DNA from: Actinomycetes bacterium
Lineage (GTDB): Bacteria; Actinomycetota; Acidimicrobiia; Acidimicrobiales; JAJYPT01
Length of the DNA stretch: 31,270 nt
Direction of reading: 5' to 3'
Assembly: GCA_021795135.1 (NCBI GenBank)
Contig: JAJYPT010000005.1
Span: forward strand, 1-31,270
Position numbers and translations under genes: made by a program. Shown piece by piece: positions 23,020 through 30,796 of the stretch. The notes under the pieces were generated by a model that ran no database searches, had not been told where the DNA came from, and was given only the letters and a program-made list of their open reading frames with translations. Numbering within the stretch: the stretch's first letter is position 1; each line of letters starts with the position of its first letter.

Positions 23020-24149
23020 TATTTAAAAGCAGAGCGAATTTTAGAAAAAAATCCACTCTCTGGCTCGGCTACATCTTCTTGTCGAATGGAGGCTAATTGG
23101 CGTAACAATTGCTCTTCAACTTCACTTTTGGGAGTAGGAGTTTCTACTATGATCTCAACAATAAGATCTCCTCTTCCTTTGGATTGAAGATGAGGCACAC
23201 CTAAGCCTTTGAGCCTAAAAGTACGGCCCGTTTGAGTACTTGGAGGAATATGTAGTTCGTGCAATTGACCATCTAAAGTCTCAATTTCTATCACAGCACC
23301 TAGGGCTGCTTGAGTCATTGCTATAGAGACTTTGTGAATTAAGTCAAAACCATTACGAGAAAACTTTTTGTTAGGAGCTACTCTAAGGTGAACATATAAA
23401 TCTCCTGGCACTCCTTTACGAGGTGCAGCGGCTCCTTTGCCACTAAGCCTTAGGGTGGAACCTGAATCTACCCCAGGAGGAACTTCTATATTGAAAGTCC
23501 TCTCTTCGGTTCTTCTTCCTTCTCCCCTACAACTTTCACAAGGCTGTTCTATTATCTCTCCAGTGCCACCACATCGACTACAAGGAGATGCTGTAACCAT
23601 TTGACCCAATAAAGACTGACGAACTCTTCTAATTTCGCCACTACCTCCACAAACAGAACATCTTGTGGGACTAGTTCCAGCGCGAGCACCACTTCCTGAA
23701 CAGGTAGAACATGTAACAGGCATACGCAAAGTCAATTCTTTGGGAGAGCCAAACACAGCCTCTTCAAAAGCTATGTCTAGGTTTACCTCAATATCTTGTC
23801 CCCTGTAAGAAGCAGCTGAATTGGCACCATTGGAAAAAGGATTACCAGATCCTCCACCAAAAAAGGTTTCAAATATATCACCAAATCCAGCACCAAAGGG
23901 GTTGCCATATTCAGAAGAGGCGCTTCCTCGAGAACCTTCTGGTCCATACATATCGTAACGTCTACGTTTTTCAGGATCCTTTAACGTCTCATAAGCAACG
24001 GTTACTTCTTTAAAACGCTCTTCAGCTTTTTTATCCCCTCCATTTGTATCAGGGTGCAGCTGCCTAGCTATCTTTCGATAGGCGCGTTTTATTTCATCTT
24101 CGCTTGCTTGTGAACTTACTCCTAAAAGCGCATAATAATCGCTTGACAC
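23019..24149 (-). CDS. dnaJ: Chaperone DnaJ (Hsp40)
   Basis: A 376-aa type I J-protein that delivers substrates to DnaK. The J-domain has His32-Pro33-Asp34, followed by a Gly/Phe-rich linker (GAGFGDIFETFFGGG). The zinc-binding domain has all four CxxCxGxG units: CSTCSGSG, CSVCGGSG, CSRCGGTG and CESCRGEG. A C-terminal substrate domain follows. GTG start at 24149 preceded by AAAGG, 3 nt after the hrcA stop. The dnaK and grpE genes are not nearby. Its stop overlaps the proposed rsmE start. Confidence 0.97.
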   Translation of the reverse strand: MSSDYYALLGVSSQASEDEIKRAYRKIARQLHPDTNGGDKKAEERFKEVTVAYETLKDPEKRRRYDMYGPEGSRGSASSEYGNPFGAGFGDIFETFFGGGSGNPFSNGANSAASYRGQDIEVNLDIAFEEAVFGSPKELTLRMPVTCSTCSGSGARAGTSPTRCSVCGGSGEIRRVRQSLLGQMVTASPCSRCGGTGEIIEQPCESCRGEGRRTEERTFNIEVPPGVDSGSTLRLSGKGAAAPRKGVPGDLYVHLRVAPNKKFSRNGFDLIHKVSIAMTQAALGAVIEIETLDGQLHELHIPPSTQTGRTFRLKGLGVPHLQSKGRGDLIVEIIVETPTPKSEVEEQLLRQLASIRQEDVAEPESGFFSKIRSAFK

Positions 24150-24152
24150 CCT

Positions 24153-25172
24153 TTATCCCTCGCTTAAACGACAACTTAGACGCTTTGCTACCACTCCAAC
24201 TGCAGCAAGCGCTTGTGCATAATCCATTCTTGTAGGACCCAATACCCCAATAGTGCCAACTTGTTCTCCTTCTGATGAATAAGGAGCAACCACAACAGAG
24301 CATTGAGCCAAAGGAACTACTCCATGTTCTGTCCCAATAGCAACCGATAGTCCACTATTTACAACGTTTCTTAGTAATCCAACTAGTACAATTTGTTCTT
24401 CTAGAAAACTCAAAATACTACGTACTGTCTCTACTGCATTAAAGGCTCCCGCCATACGAGAGGTTCCTCCAACAAAGACTTCTGAAGTAGAAGAATATTT
24501 CATTTTAGCAATTGCTTCTTTTGCTTTGAGTACTACTTCGGTAATTTCATTGTCACCCAAACTAAAAACAGGTTGAAAATTTACATTTTTTGCCTGTGTT
24601 AGAGTCAAATCTTGTAAAAAAGAAGACATCTTAGTGCTAGCTATATTTAATTTCTCATTAGAGATATCAACAGGAATATCAATAGCAGACTTTTCTACTA
24701 CTCCATTTGAAAGCACAACTACAACCAATCCAACTGTTGAAGTCAAAGACACAATTTGAACCGAACGTATAGTAGCAGTTGATCCTACCTGAGGAGCAAC
24801 CACAACTGCTGCATAGTCGGTAAGACCAGATAGCAAAGTTGTTGTATCATGCAATATTCTTTCTAACTCCCCATGGGCAGTAGCAAAAAATTGAGAAACT
24901 AATTGACTTTTTAAAGGATCTAGAGACCTAGGAGAACTCAATTTATCCACAAAGGTTCTATATCCTTTGTCAGTAGGAATACGACCAGCACTAGTGTGGG
25001 GTTGTATTAGGTATCCTTCTCTCTCTAAAGATGCCATATCGTTTCTAACAGTAGCTGCAGAAACTCCTAAATCAGATGAACTAGCAATATGTTGAGATCC
25101 CACTGGTTGAGCGGTTGCAATATATTCTTCAACCACAGCTCTCAAAATTGACACCTTACGATCATCTAGCAT
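24153..25172 (-). CDS. hrcA: Heat-inducible transcription repressor HrcA
   Basis: A 339-aa repressor of class I heat-shock genes. The N-terminal winged helix includes VSAATVRNDMASLEREGYLIQP, followed by HTSAGRIPTDKGYRTFVD, the family hallmark. The central and C-terminal parts have FVGGTSRMAG and IGVLGPTRMDYAQAL. The protein normally binds the CIRCE element, but no TTAGCACTC/GAGTGCTAA pair was seen upstream of this gene. ATG start with AAGGTGA 6 nt upstream. It heads the hrcA-dnaJ-rsmE-hemW unit. Confidence 0.96.
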   Translation of the reverse strand: MLDDRKVSILRAVVEEYIATAQPVGSQHIASSSDLGVSAATVRNDMASLEREGYLIQPHTSAGRIPTDKGYRTFVDKLSSPRSLDPLKSQLVSQFFATAHGELERILHDTTTLLSGLTDYAAVVVAPQVGSTATIRSVQIVSLTSTVGLVVVVLSNGVVEKSAIDIPVDISNEKLNIASTKMSSFLQDLTLTQAKNVNFQPVFSLGDNEITEVVLKAKEAIAKMKYSSTSEVFVGGTSRMAGAFNAVETVRSILSFLEEQIVLVGLLRNVVNSGLSVAIGTEHGVVPLAQCSVVVAPYSSEGEQVGTIGVLGPTRMDYAQALAAVGVVAKRLSCRLSEG

Positions 25173-25452
25173 CGTTTGTCACCTTTTTATAATCTTCAGG
25201 TTGGAAATACTGCCTCATTTGTCACTTTGTTTTTTTTAATCACTTATACATTTTATTAGTGTGTTATATCTTAGCGCTTTTCTCTTGAAAAATTAAACTT
25301 AGACCTGCTAAACAATTAATTCAAAAAATGTCTACAACTCTATAAAAAAATTGTCCCTGCTTTATTCAAAAGATAATTGCCTTGCTAGGCTATTAAAACA
25401 ATTTAATCTTATTTAAATTCCAAATTTTATTCATCTAGACCTTGAGGTAAGT
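25173..25452. other. Divergent gap upstream of hrcA
   Basis: A 280-bp, very AT-rich gap with no CIRCE element or riboswitch recognised. On the minus strand GTGACAAA occurs twice, at 25225-25218 and in the hrcA leader at 25182-25175. An 18-codon minus-strand ORF (25218-25162) overlaps the hrcA start out of frame and may be chance. Confidence 0.3.
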
Positions 25453-25716
25453 GTGACAAATACTAACCAAATAAATCCTAGAACTTATCGCTCTAGCACC
25501 AAAGTAAAAAGAAAATCTCTACGTAATATTCCCTTTGGCACCCATCTACTAGTCTATTCTATTGTAATCATTGCCCTAATAACCATCCCCGATATTCGAG
25601 CTGTAGAGCTTGGGGTAACTGTAATAATTATGCTTTGGGATGCTTTTCGCAATATTAGTTTTTCAAAAAATACCTCTTATAAAAGCTTCGACCCCACTCC
25701 AGATCATATTGAATAA
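25453..25716 (+). CDS. Small membrane protein, unknown function
   Basis: An 87-aa protein. A basic, polar N-terminus (RTYRSSTKVKRKSLRN) is followed by two closely spaced hydrophobic segments, about residues 29-47 (THLLVYSIVIIALITIPD) and 50-63 (AVELGVTVIIMLW). It has a polar tail. No family recognised. GTG start with GAGGTAA upstream supports it being real. It precedes thiO by 36 bp on the same strand and may be part of that transcript. Confidence 0.55.
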   Translation: MTNTNQINPRTYRSSTKVKRKSLRNIPFGTHLLVYSIVIIALITIPDIRAVELGVTVIIMLWDAFRNISFSKNTSYKSFDPTPDHIE

Positions 25717-25752
25717 TATTTTGTCTTTTCTAACATCTTCAATTGCATTCAA

Positions 25753-26928
25753 ATGACTTTTAGCCTATCTAAGATAATAAACTTAGATCCCCCTACCTTT
25801 GTCCCAGATGCTGTAATAGTTGGGGCAGGAGTCATAGGTCTTTCTATTGCTTGGAGACTGTCTCAAAAAGGAATGCGTGTAGTTATTGTTGACCCAAAGC
25901 CTCTTGGTGGAGCTTCTTGGGTCGCCGCAGGGATGTTAGCTCCTGTTAGCGAGGCCAATCCTGGAGAAGAAGAACTTGTAAGATTGGGCCTCAAATCACT
26001 TCAACGCTATCCTTCTTTTGTAAAAGAATTAGAAGACTTTTCACAAATGGAGGTTGGCTATATTTCAAGTGGAACCTTAGAAGTTGGCTTAGATGCAAAT
26101 GACAGAGCCGAAATAGAATTTCTCCATTCTTTTAGATCTAAGTTAGGTCTAGAAACTAAGCTCTTAGATTCAACAGCAACAAGAAAAGTAGAACCCTCAT
26201 TATCGCCTGGAATCCAAGCAAGTGTATCTATAGAACAAGAACATCAAGTAGATAACCGACTTTTATGCCAAGCACTACTAAAGGCTGTTTATCTAGGGGG
26301 GGGTTATTTTTATCAAGCAACTATAGCAGAACTAAAATTTGATGAAAAAAAACCTCTAAAGACCTTAGTTGCAGAAAATGGGATTAAAATATCATCTCCT
26401 AACATAGTTATAGCTGCAGGAGCTTGGTCTGGAGATATAAAGGGAATAATTCCTCAATTGCCAATTTATCCGATAAAGGGTCAAACCCTTAGAGTTCGCC
26501 TTCCAGAATCTTATCTTGGATATCAAAAAATAATCAGAGGACTAGCTAAGGGATATCATGTTTATATGGTTCCCAGAAAACACGGAGAAATCATTATAGG
26601 AGCCACAGTTGAAGACAAAGGTTTTGATACCACAATTACTGTAGAAGGTATTTATGAGTTATTAAGAAATATTACGTCTTTACTACCAAATATTTCCGAA
26701 GCTACAATAGAAGAAACTTTAGCTGGGTTGCGACCTGGATCTCCAAATAATGCTCCTATTCTAGGCTCTTTTGCTACCCAAGGTCTTTTCGTAGCTACTG
26801 GACACTATAGGAATGGTATTTTACTTACCCCAGTGACTTCTGATGCTTTATCTGATTGTGTCATTGACCAAGTTGATCCTGCCTATATTGAATATTTTTC
26901 TCCCAATAGATTTTTAAAAGATGCCTAA
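25753..26928 (+). CDS. thiO: Glycine oxidase ThiO
   Basis: A 391-aa FAD-dependent D-amino-acid-oxidase-family enzyme that oxidises glycine to iminoglycine for the thiazole half of thiamine. The FAD motif VGAGVIGLSIAWRLSQKG starts at residue 23. GGASWVAAGMLAPVSEANPG, VYMVPRKHGEIIIGATVED and the C-terminal LAGLRPGSPNNAPILG and TGHYRNGILLTP are typical of ThiO. The N-terminus is about 18 residues longer than many relatives and has no clear Shine-Dalgarno, so the start is not certain. Its stop overlaps thiS (TAATG). Confidence 0.93.
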   Translation: MTFSLSKIINLDPPTFVPDAVIVGAGVIGLSIAWRLSQKGMRVVIVDPKPLGGASWVAAGMLAPVSEANPGEEELVRLGLKSLQRYPSFVKELEDFSQMEVGYISSGTLEVGLDANDRAEIEFLHSFRSKLGLETKLLDSTATRKVEPSLSPGIQASVSIEQEHQVDNRLLCQALLKAVYLGGGYFYQATIAELKFDEKKPLKTLVAENGIKISSPNIVIAAGAWSGDIKGIIPQLPIYPIKGQTLRVRLPESYLGYQKIIRGLAKGYHVYMVPRKHGEIIIGATVEDKGFDTTITVEGIYELLRNITSLLPNISEATIEETLAGLRPGSPNNAPILGSFATQGLFVATGHYRNGILLTPVTSDALSDCVIDQVDPAYIEYFSPNRFLKDA

Positions 26929-27128
26929 TGAAAATTACTTTAAATGGCCAAATACAAAATATAGAAAATAAAACTACTTTATTAGAATTACTCAATTCAT
27001 TGAATCAAGCTACAACAGGAGTAGCCGTGGCAATCAATGCTGAAGTAATTCCTAAAAGTCAATGGAACAAATTGGAACTTAGTGAAAATGACAAACTCGA
27101 AGTACTTTCCATCGCCCAAGGAGGATAA
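26928..27128 (+). CDS. thiS: Sulfur carrier protein ThiS
   Basis: A 66-aa ubiquitin-fold sulfur carrier. It ends in the diagnostic Gly-Gly (SIAQGG), which is thiocarboxylated and donates sulfur to ThiG. The ATG shares an A with the thiO stop, so it is translationally coupled. thiG overlaps or immediately follows. The adenylyltransferase ThiF is not in the window. Confidence 0.94.
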   Translation: MKITLNGQIQNIENKTTLLELLNSLNQATTGVAVAINAEVIPKSQWNKLELSENDKLEVLSIAQGG

Positions 27129-27915
27129 CAACACCTCCACCAACAAAAATATAGATACTTTGTCTATTGCTGACAAAGTTTTTTCCTCAAGATTGATACT
27201 AGGAACAGGTGGATCTACAAGCTTAGAATCTTTAAAGGCTGCAATTGTTTCTTCTGAATCTGAATTGGTAACTGTAGCAATGAGAAGACTCAGTTCTAGC
27301 TCAAGTGGACTTTTGAATCTGCTAAAAGATTCAAAAGTAGAATTGTTACCCAATACAGCTGGATGCTTTACTGCTCAAGAAGCAATTTTGATAGCTAAAA
27401 TGTCTCAAGAGGCTCTCGAGACCAACTGGGTAAAGTTAGAAGTTATTGCAGATGAATTCAACCTCTTACCAGAACCCTTTGAAACTTTTTCAGCTGCTGA
27501 AACTCTTTCTAATCTAGGATTTAAAGTTTTAGCATATACAAACGACGATCCAGTAATGGCAAAACGACTTGAAAGTATAGGAGTATCAGCAGTAATGCCA
27601 TTGGGATCTCCCATTGGAAGCGGAATGGGCATACGCAATCCTCATAATATTTCTTTGATTTGTCAAACAATTTCTGTTCCTGTGGTTTTAGATGCTGGAA
27701 TAGGAACCGCCTCCGATGCAGCCCTTGCAATGGAACTGGGATGCCAGGCAGTATTGATAGCTAGTGCCATTACCAAATCTAGGGATCCTTCAAAAATGGC
27801 TGCGGCAATGGCTGCAGGAGTAAAAGCAGGTAGGCTTGCCTTTTTGGCAGGCCGTATACCAATACGAAATCATGCCCAAGCTTCTACTTCTGATATTGGC
27901 AAACCCAGTTGGTAG
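27082..27915 (+). CDS. thiG: Thiazole synthase ThiG
   Basis: A TIM-barrel enzyme that makes the thiazole phosphate from deoxyxylulose phosphate, iminoglycine and ThiS thiocarboxylate. It shows FSSRLILGTGGSTSLESLK, the Schiff-base Lys118 in NWVKLEVIADE, PLGSPIGSGMGIRNP, and VLDAGIGTASDAALAMELGC. As drawn from GTG 27082 it overlaps thiS by 47 nt and is 277 aa. Relatives begin roughly 10-15 residues before SSRL. TTG 27160 is the likelier start by homology but lacks a Shine-Dalgarno; an AAGGAGG at 27118-27124 has no standard start at proper distance. The start is unresolved. Confidence 0.92.
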   Translation: MKMTNSKYFPSPKEDNNTSTNKNIDTLSIADKVFSSRLILGTGGSTSLESLKAAIVSSESELVTVAMRRLSSSSSGLLNLLKDSKVELLPNTAGCFTAQEAILIAKMSQEALETNWVKLEVIADEFNLLPEPFETFSAAETLSNLGFKVLAYTNDDPVMAKRLESIGVSAVMPLGSPIGSGMGIRNPHNISLICQTISVPVVLDAGIGTASDAALAMELGCQAVLIASAITKSRDPSKMAAAMAAGVKAGRLAFLAGRIPIRNHAQASTSDIGKPSW

Positions 27916-27922
27916 TTACACA

Positions 27923-28720
27923 ATGAATTCTCCTCCTGTAGTTTTATCAATTGCAGGTTCAGATTCTTCAAGTTGTTCAGGCATGCAAGCAGATTTGAAA
28001 ACTTTTGCCGCACTAGGCGTATTTGGATTATCTACCATTACCGCTGTTACAGCTCAAAACACTTTTACAACAAAAAATTGGAATTCCTTACCTGAGACGC
28101 TTATAGAGCAACAATTGCAAACAGTTACAGAAGATATTTCTCCCCTGGCTACCAAAACAGGAATGCTTGCAAATGCCAACATAGTTAAATTAGTTGCTCG
28201 TCTTAGTAAAAAAGATCAACTGGGATTATTGGTAGTTGATCCAGTTCTGTCTTCTTCTTCTGGAAAATCTTTATGTCATAGTTGTAAAGATGGGTATTTA
28301 GAAAATCTTTTTCCATTGGCAGAAGTTATAACTCCAAATATTGTAGAAGCATCTTTATTGACAGATAAAAAAATAACCTCGCTTCAAGATATGATCCAAG
28401 CAGGAAAAGACCTTAGTCAAACCGGATGCAAAACCGTAATAATAAAGGGAGGACATTTTCTAGCCAACTCTGGTAGTTCTGTAGATGTCATCTATTCCAA
28501 AGATTCTTACCGTTTGTTATTTTCACCTCGTATTTCTACCAATAACACCAGAGGCACAGGTTGTACTTTTTCAGCTGCAATATGTGCATTTTTGGCAAAA
28601 GGTTTAGAGACATTTGAAGCAATCAAAGAGGCTAAACTTTATTTAAATACAACTTTAGTGGGAGCTAAACATTGGGAATTGGGACAAGGCCCAGGGCCTT
28701 TAGATCATCTACGATTCTAA
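27923..28720 (+). CDS. thiD: Hydroxymethylpyrimidine (phosphate) kinase ThiD
   Basis: A 265-aa ribokinase-fold kinase phosphorylating HMP and HMP-P in thiamine synthesis. The start ATG 27923 gives MNSPPVVLSIAGSDSS, the expected N-terminus; an earlier ATG at 27836 adds 29 residues that merely read through thiG. Features are MQADLKTFAALGVFG, KTGMLANANIV, VVDPVLSSSSGKSL, IKGGHF, and the anion hole RGTGCTFSAA with Cys214. The usual SGGAGIQAD loop reads SSSCSGMQAD here (residues 15-24), losing the glycines. It lies 7 nt after thiG, closing the thiO-S-G-D operon. Confidence 0.92.
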   Translation: MNSPPVVLSIAGSDSSSCSGMQADLKTFAALGVFGLSTITAVTAQNTFTTKNWNSLPETLIEQQLQTVTEDISPLATKTGMLANANIVKLVARLSKKDQLGLLVVDPVLSSSSGKSLCHSCKDGYLENLFPLAEVITPNIVEASLLTDKKITSLQDMIQAGKDLSQTGCKTVIIKGGHFLANSGSSVDVIYSKDSYRLLFSPRISTNNTRGTGCTFSAAICAFLAKGLETFEAIKEAKLYLNTTLVGAKHWELGQGPGPLDHLRF

Positions 28721-28767
28721 AAAAACTCATACTTATTAAATGAAAAATAATTAATTAATAACTATAT

Positions 28768-29238
28768 TTAGATTTTTTTGTTGTTATAAGTTGAGTCCTT
28801 AGATCTCATTACAAAAGCACCAACATAAGCAGAAATAAGCCCAAGCAGTAATCTAGTAACCACAGAGCCACTAAGTATAAGAATATGAGAGACAGGCGAA
28901 TTTGCCGCATTTACAACTTGGGTTATAGAACTATTAGAAATTATTTTCCCTCTGTAACTGTGGGCTACTTCAGAACGAGTAACTGTGGTAAATAAAGTAG
29001 GTATACCTACAATTAAGCCATAAATCGCTCCCACTAATGCACCCACTTTAATAGGATTTTCTTGTCTAGCCTTAGCGCTTGCTCCTGCCAAAAACCCAAT
29101 AACTACAAGTAAAATATCTAAAACGATGATAAAAACAAAATTATTAGCTATACCAGAATTGCTAATTATGCCAAATACAAAAGCTACAATACCCAAAGCA
29201 GCAGATAATATATAATAAAATCGAGTTGGCTTACCCAT
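28768..29238 (-). CDS. Four-helix membrane protein, unknown function
   Basis: A 156-aa protein with four predicted spans, at about 8-25, 32-52, 65-84 and 117-143. Helix 2 ends with LAGASAKARQENPIKVGALVGA and the third span reads IYGLIVGIPTLFTTV. A short extracytoplasmic segment lies between helices 3 and 4. The alternating small residues and Gly-rich helices suggest a packed bundle, but no family was recognised. ATG start with AGG upstream. It converges with thiD 47 bp away and is divergent from the secreted lipoprotein gene. Confidence 0.65.
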   Translation of the reverse strand: MGKPTRFYYILSAALGIVAFVFGIISNSGIANNFVFIIVLDILLVVIGFLAGASAKARQENPIKVGALVGAIYGLIVGIPTLFTTVTRSEVAHSYRGKIISNSSITQVVNAANSPVSHILILSGSVVTRLLLGLISAYVGAFVMRSKDSTYNNKKI

Positions 29239-29314
29239 ATTTTTTACCTATCTTTTTATTCTAAGAACACAACCAAATAATAATAATAATCCTGACCTAA
29301 ATTACTTTGTTTTT

Positions 29315-29358
29315 TCTAGATAAAATTGAAGTTTTTAAAATTAATAATTTTATCTAGA
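29315..29358. repeat. Perfect 13-bp inverted repeat in a divergent intergenic region
   Basis: TCTAGATAAAATT (29315-29327) and AATTTTATCTAGA (29346-29358) are exact reverse complements with an 18-bp spacer. It lies between the membrane protein gene (start 29238) and the lipoprotein promoter (29445). Candidate operator for either gene. Confidence 0.6.
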
Positions 29359-29444
29359 TATTTAAATATTTTCTTTTGAGTTTTTTAAATTATGTTATGT
29401 TAGCCTAAAAACAACTCTTAAATCTTGCTAATAGTCTTAGTACG

Positions 29445-29473
29445 TTGATAGTTAATAAAATATAAGATAAGAT
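29445..29473 (+). promoter_or_regulatory. Sigma-70-type promoter of the secreted lipoprotein gene
   Basis: TTGATA (29445-29450), a 17-bp spacer, TAAGAT (29468-29473). The start codon follows 21 bp later with AAGGTG as ribosome binding site. Confidence 0.55.
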
Positions 29474-29494
29474 CGCCTAAAAAGGTGTTTTAAT

Positions 29495-30796
29495 ATGGTT
29501 TCTCGTGCACGTCTTTATGCAGTTGTTATTGCTGGAATGATGACTCTTAGCAGTTGTGGAAGTTCTTCTTCTCCCAAAACTTCTTCTAATTCTCCCAAAA
29601 CCAATAAATCCTCAAATACTACTAGCTCAACTACTACCTCATCTCCCCCCTCCTCATCTACTACAACTCCATCATCTACTACAACTACGGTTACCCCCAA
29701 CACTGGAACCACTCTCAATCGGCTACCAGCTCCTAATGGATTTGAACCTAGTTCAGTAACTTTTGTCTCTCAATCCGATGGGTTTGTTTTAGGCACTACT
29801 AAAAGCTGTAACACAACAGCTTGTGCCTCTATTGTTACAACTACCAACAATGGTGCTTCTTGGCAACAAATGCCTTCCCCTCCAGCTCCTTTTTTGTCTA
29901 GATCATCTGCTTTGGGTTCCTCTGTTGGTATTAGTCAAATTCGATTTGCAAATGTTGACAACGGATGGGCTTTTGGACCAAGTTTATACGCTACTCATAC
30001 CAGTGGCGCTAGTTGGCAACAAGTTCAAATTCCCATACCAGGCAAAATAACCGCATTGGCTACAGCAGGAGGAAAAGTATTTGCTATAGTAACCAATTGC
30101 ACAAATCAGACAAGTTCTTGTACTTCTTCTTTGATATCTTCTTCTATATCTAATAATTCTTTTACCCAAGTTTCAGGAGTTGTCAATTCAGGCACTCCAA
30201 ATACAGGTTCTAATGGATCTCCCATTGTGCTTTATGCCACTCCAAGTGGAGTAAATGGATTTGTGCTTTTGGGATACCAAGGAAACCATCCAAGTGAAGC
30301 TTTCTTATATGGAACCAACGGAGGAAACACTTGGGCAAGATTTCCTGATCCGTGTGGAACTAATTTAGAGATAACTTCTCTTACTATGCCAAATGCTACT
30401 ACTTTGGATACTCTTTGTTCTGGAGGTGTAGCAGCTGGATCTAGTGAAAAAATTCTTATGCAAACCTCTAACAGCAAAACTCAACGACTTGGTAATGCTC
30501 CTTTGCCAGGCGATGGAGGTCAATTAGCTTCTCCTAATACCTCCACCCCAGTCATTGCTACTTCTTCTGCAGCTAGTTTCATATACCGTTCTACCAATAG
30601 TGGACAAAGCTGGACAACTTCAGCACAATATGGAGATGGAGGAGTAGGCTTCTATGACTTTGGATTCACCTCTCCAACCCAAGGTATAGCAATACATGGA
30701 ACTCCCCCCACTAATACAAATAATGGTCCTGTTGTAGATAGCCTTATAGAATCTACAAATGCAGGTGCTTCTTGGTTTACAGTTCCTATCCCCTAA
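29495..30796 (+). CDS. Secreted lipoprotein with TNxGxSW (BNR/Ycf48-like) propeller repeats
   Basis: A 433-aa exported protein. The signal peptide (VVIAGMMTLSSC) ends in a lipobox with Cys21. A Ser/Thr/Pro-rich linker runs from about 22 to 75. The remainder carries at least five repeats of the type TTNNGASWQQ, HTSGASWQQ, GTNGGNTWAR, STNSGQSWTT and STNAGASWFT, like Asp-box/BNR or Ycf48-type beta-propeller blades, with Cys pairs within blades. Such proteins are structural or carbohydrate-binding; no catalytic residues were identified. A promoter lies upstream. It overlaps the convergent MFS gene by 4 bp. Confidence 0.82.
   Translation: MVSRARLYAVVIAGMMTLSSCGSSSSPKTSSNSPKTNKSSNTTSSTTTSSPPSSSTTTPSSTTTTVTPNTGTTLNRLPAPNGFEPSSVTFVSQSDGFVLGTTKSCNTTACASIVTTTNNGASWQQMPSPPAPFLSRSSALGSSVGISQIRFANVDNGWAFGPSLYATHTSGASWQQVQIPIPGKITALATAGGKVFAIVTNCTNQTSSCTSSLISSSISNNSFTQVSGVVNSGTPNTGSNGSPIVLYATPSGVNGFVLLGYQGNHPSEAFLYGTNGGNTWARFPDPCGTNLEITSLTMPNATTLDTLCSGGVAAGSSEKILMQTSNSKTQRLGNAPLPGDGGQLASPNTSTPVIATSSAASFIYRSTNSGQSWTTSAQYGDGGVGFYDFGFTSPTQGIAIHGTPPTNTNNGPVVDSLIESTNAGASWFTVPIP

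Noticed and set aside
25173..25752. TPP riboswitch or CIRCE element upstream of thiO/hrcA
   Set aside because: The conserved CUGAGA/ACCUGAUC-type segments and the TTAGCACTC/GAGTGCTAA repeats were looked for and not found.
29600..29700. Ser/Thr/Pro-rich tandem codons as a DNA repeat or CRISPR-like array
   Set aside because: This is an imperfect low-complexity linker coding for a secreted protein, with no regular spacers.
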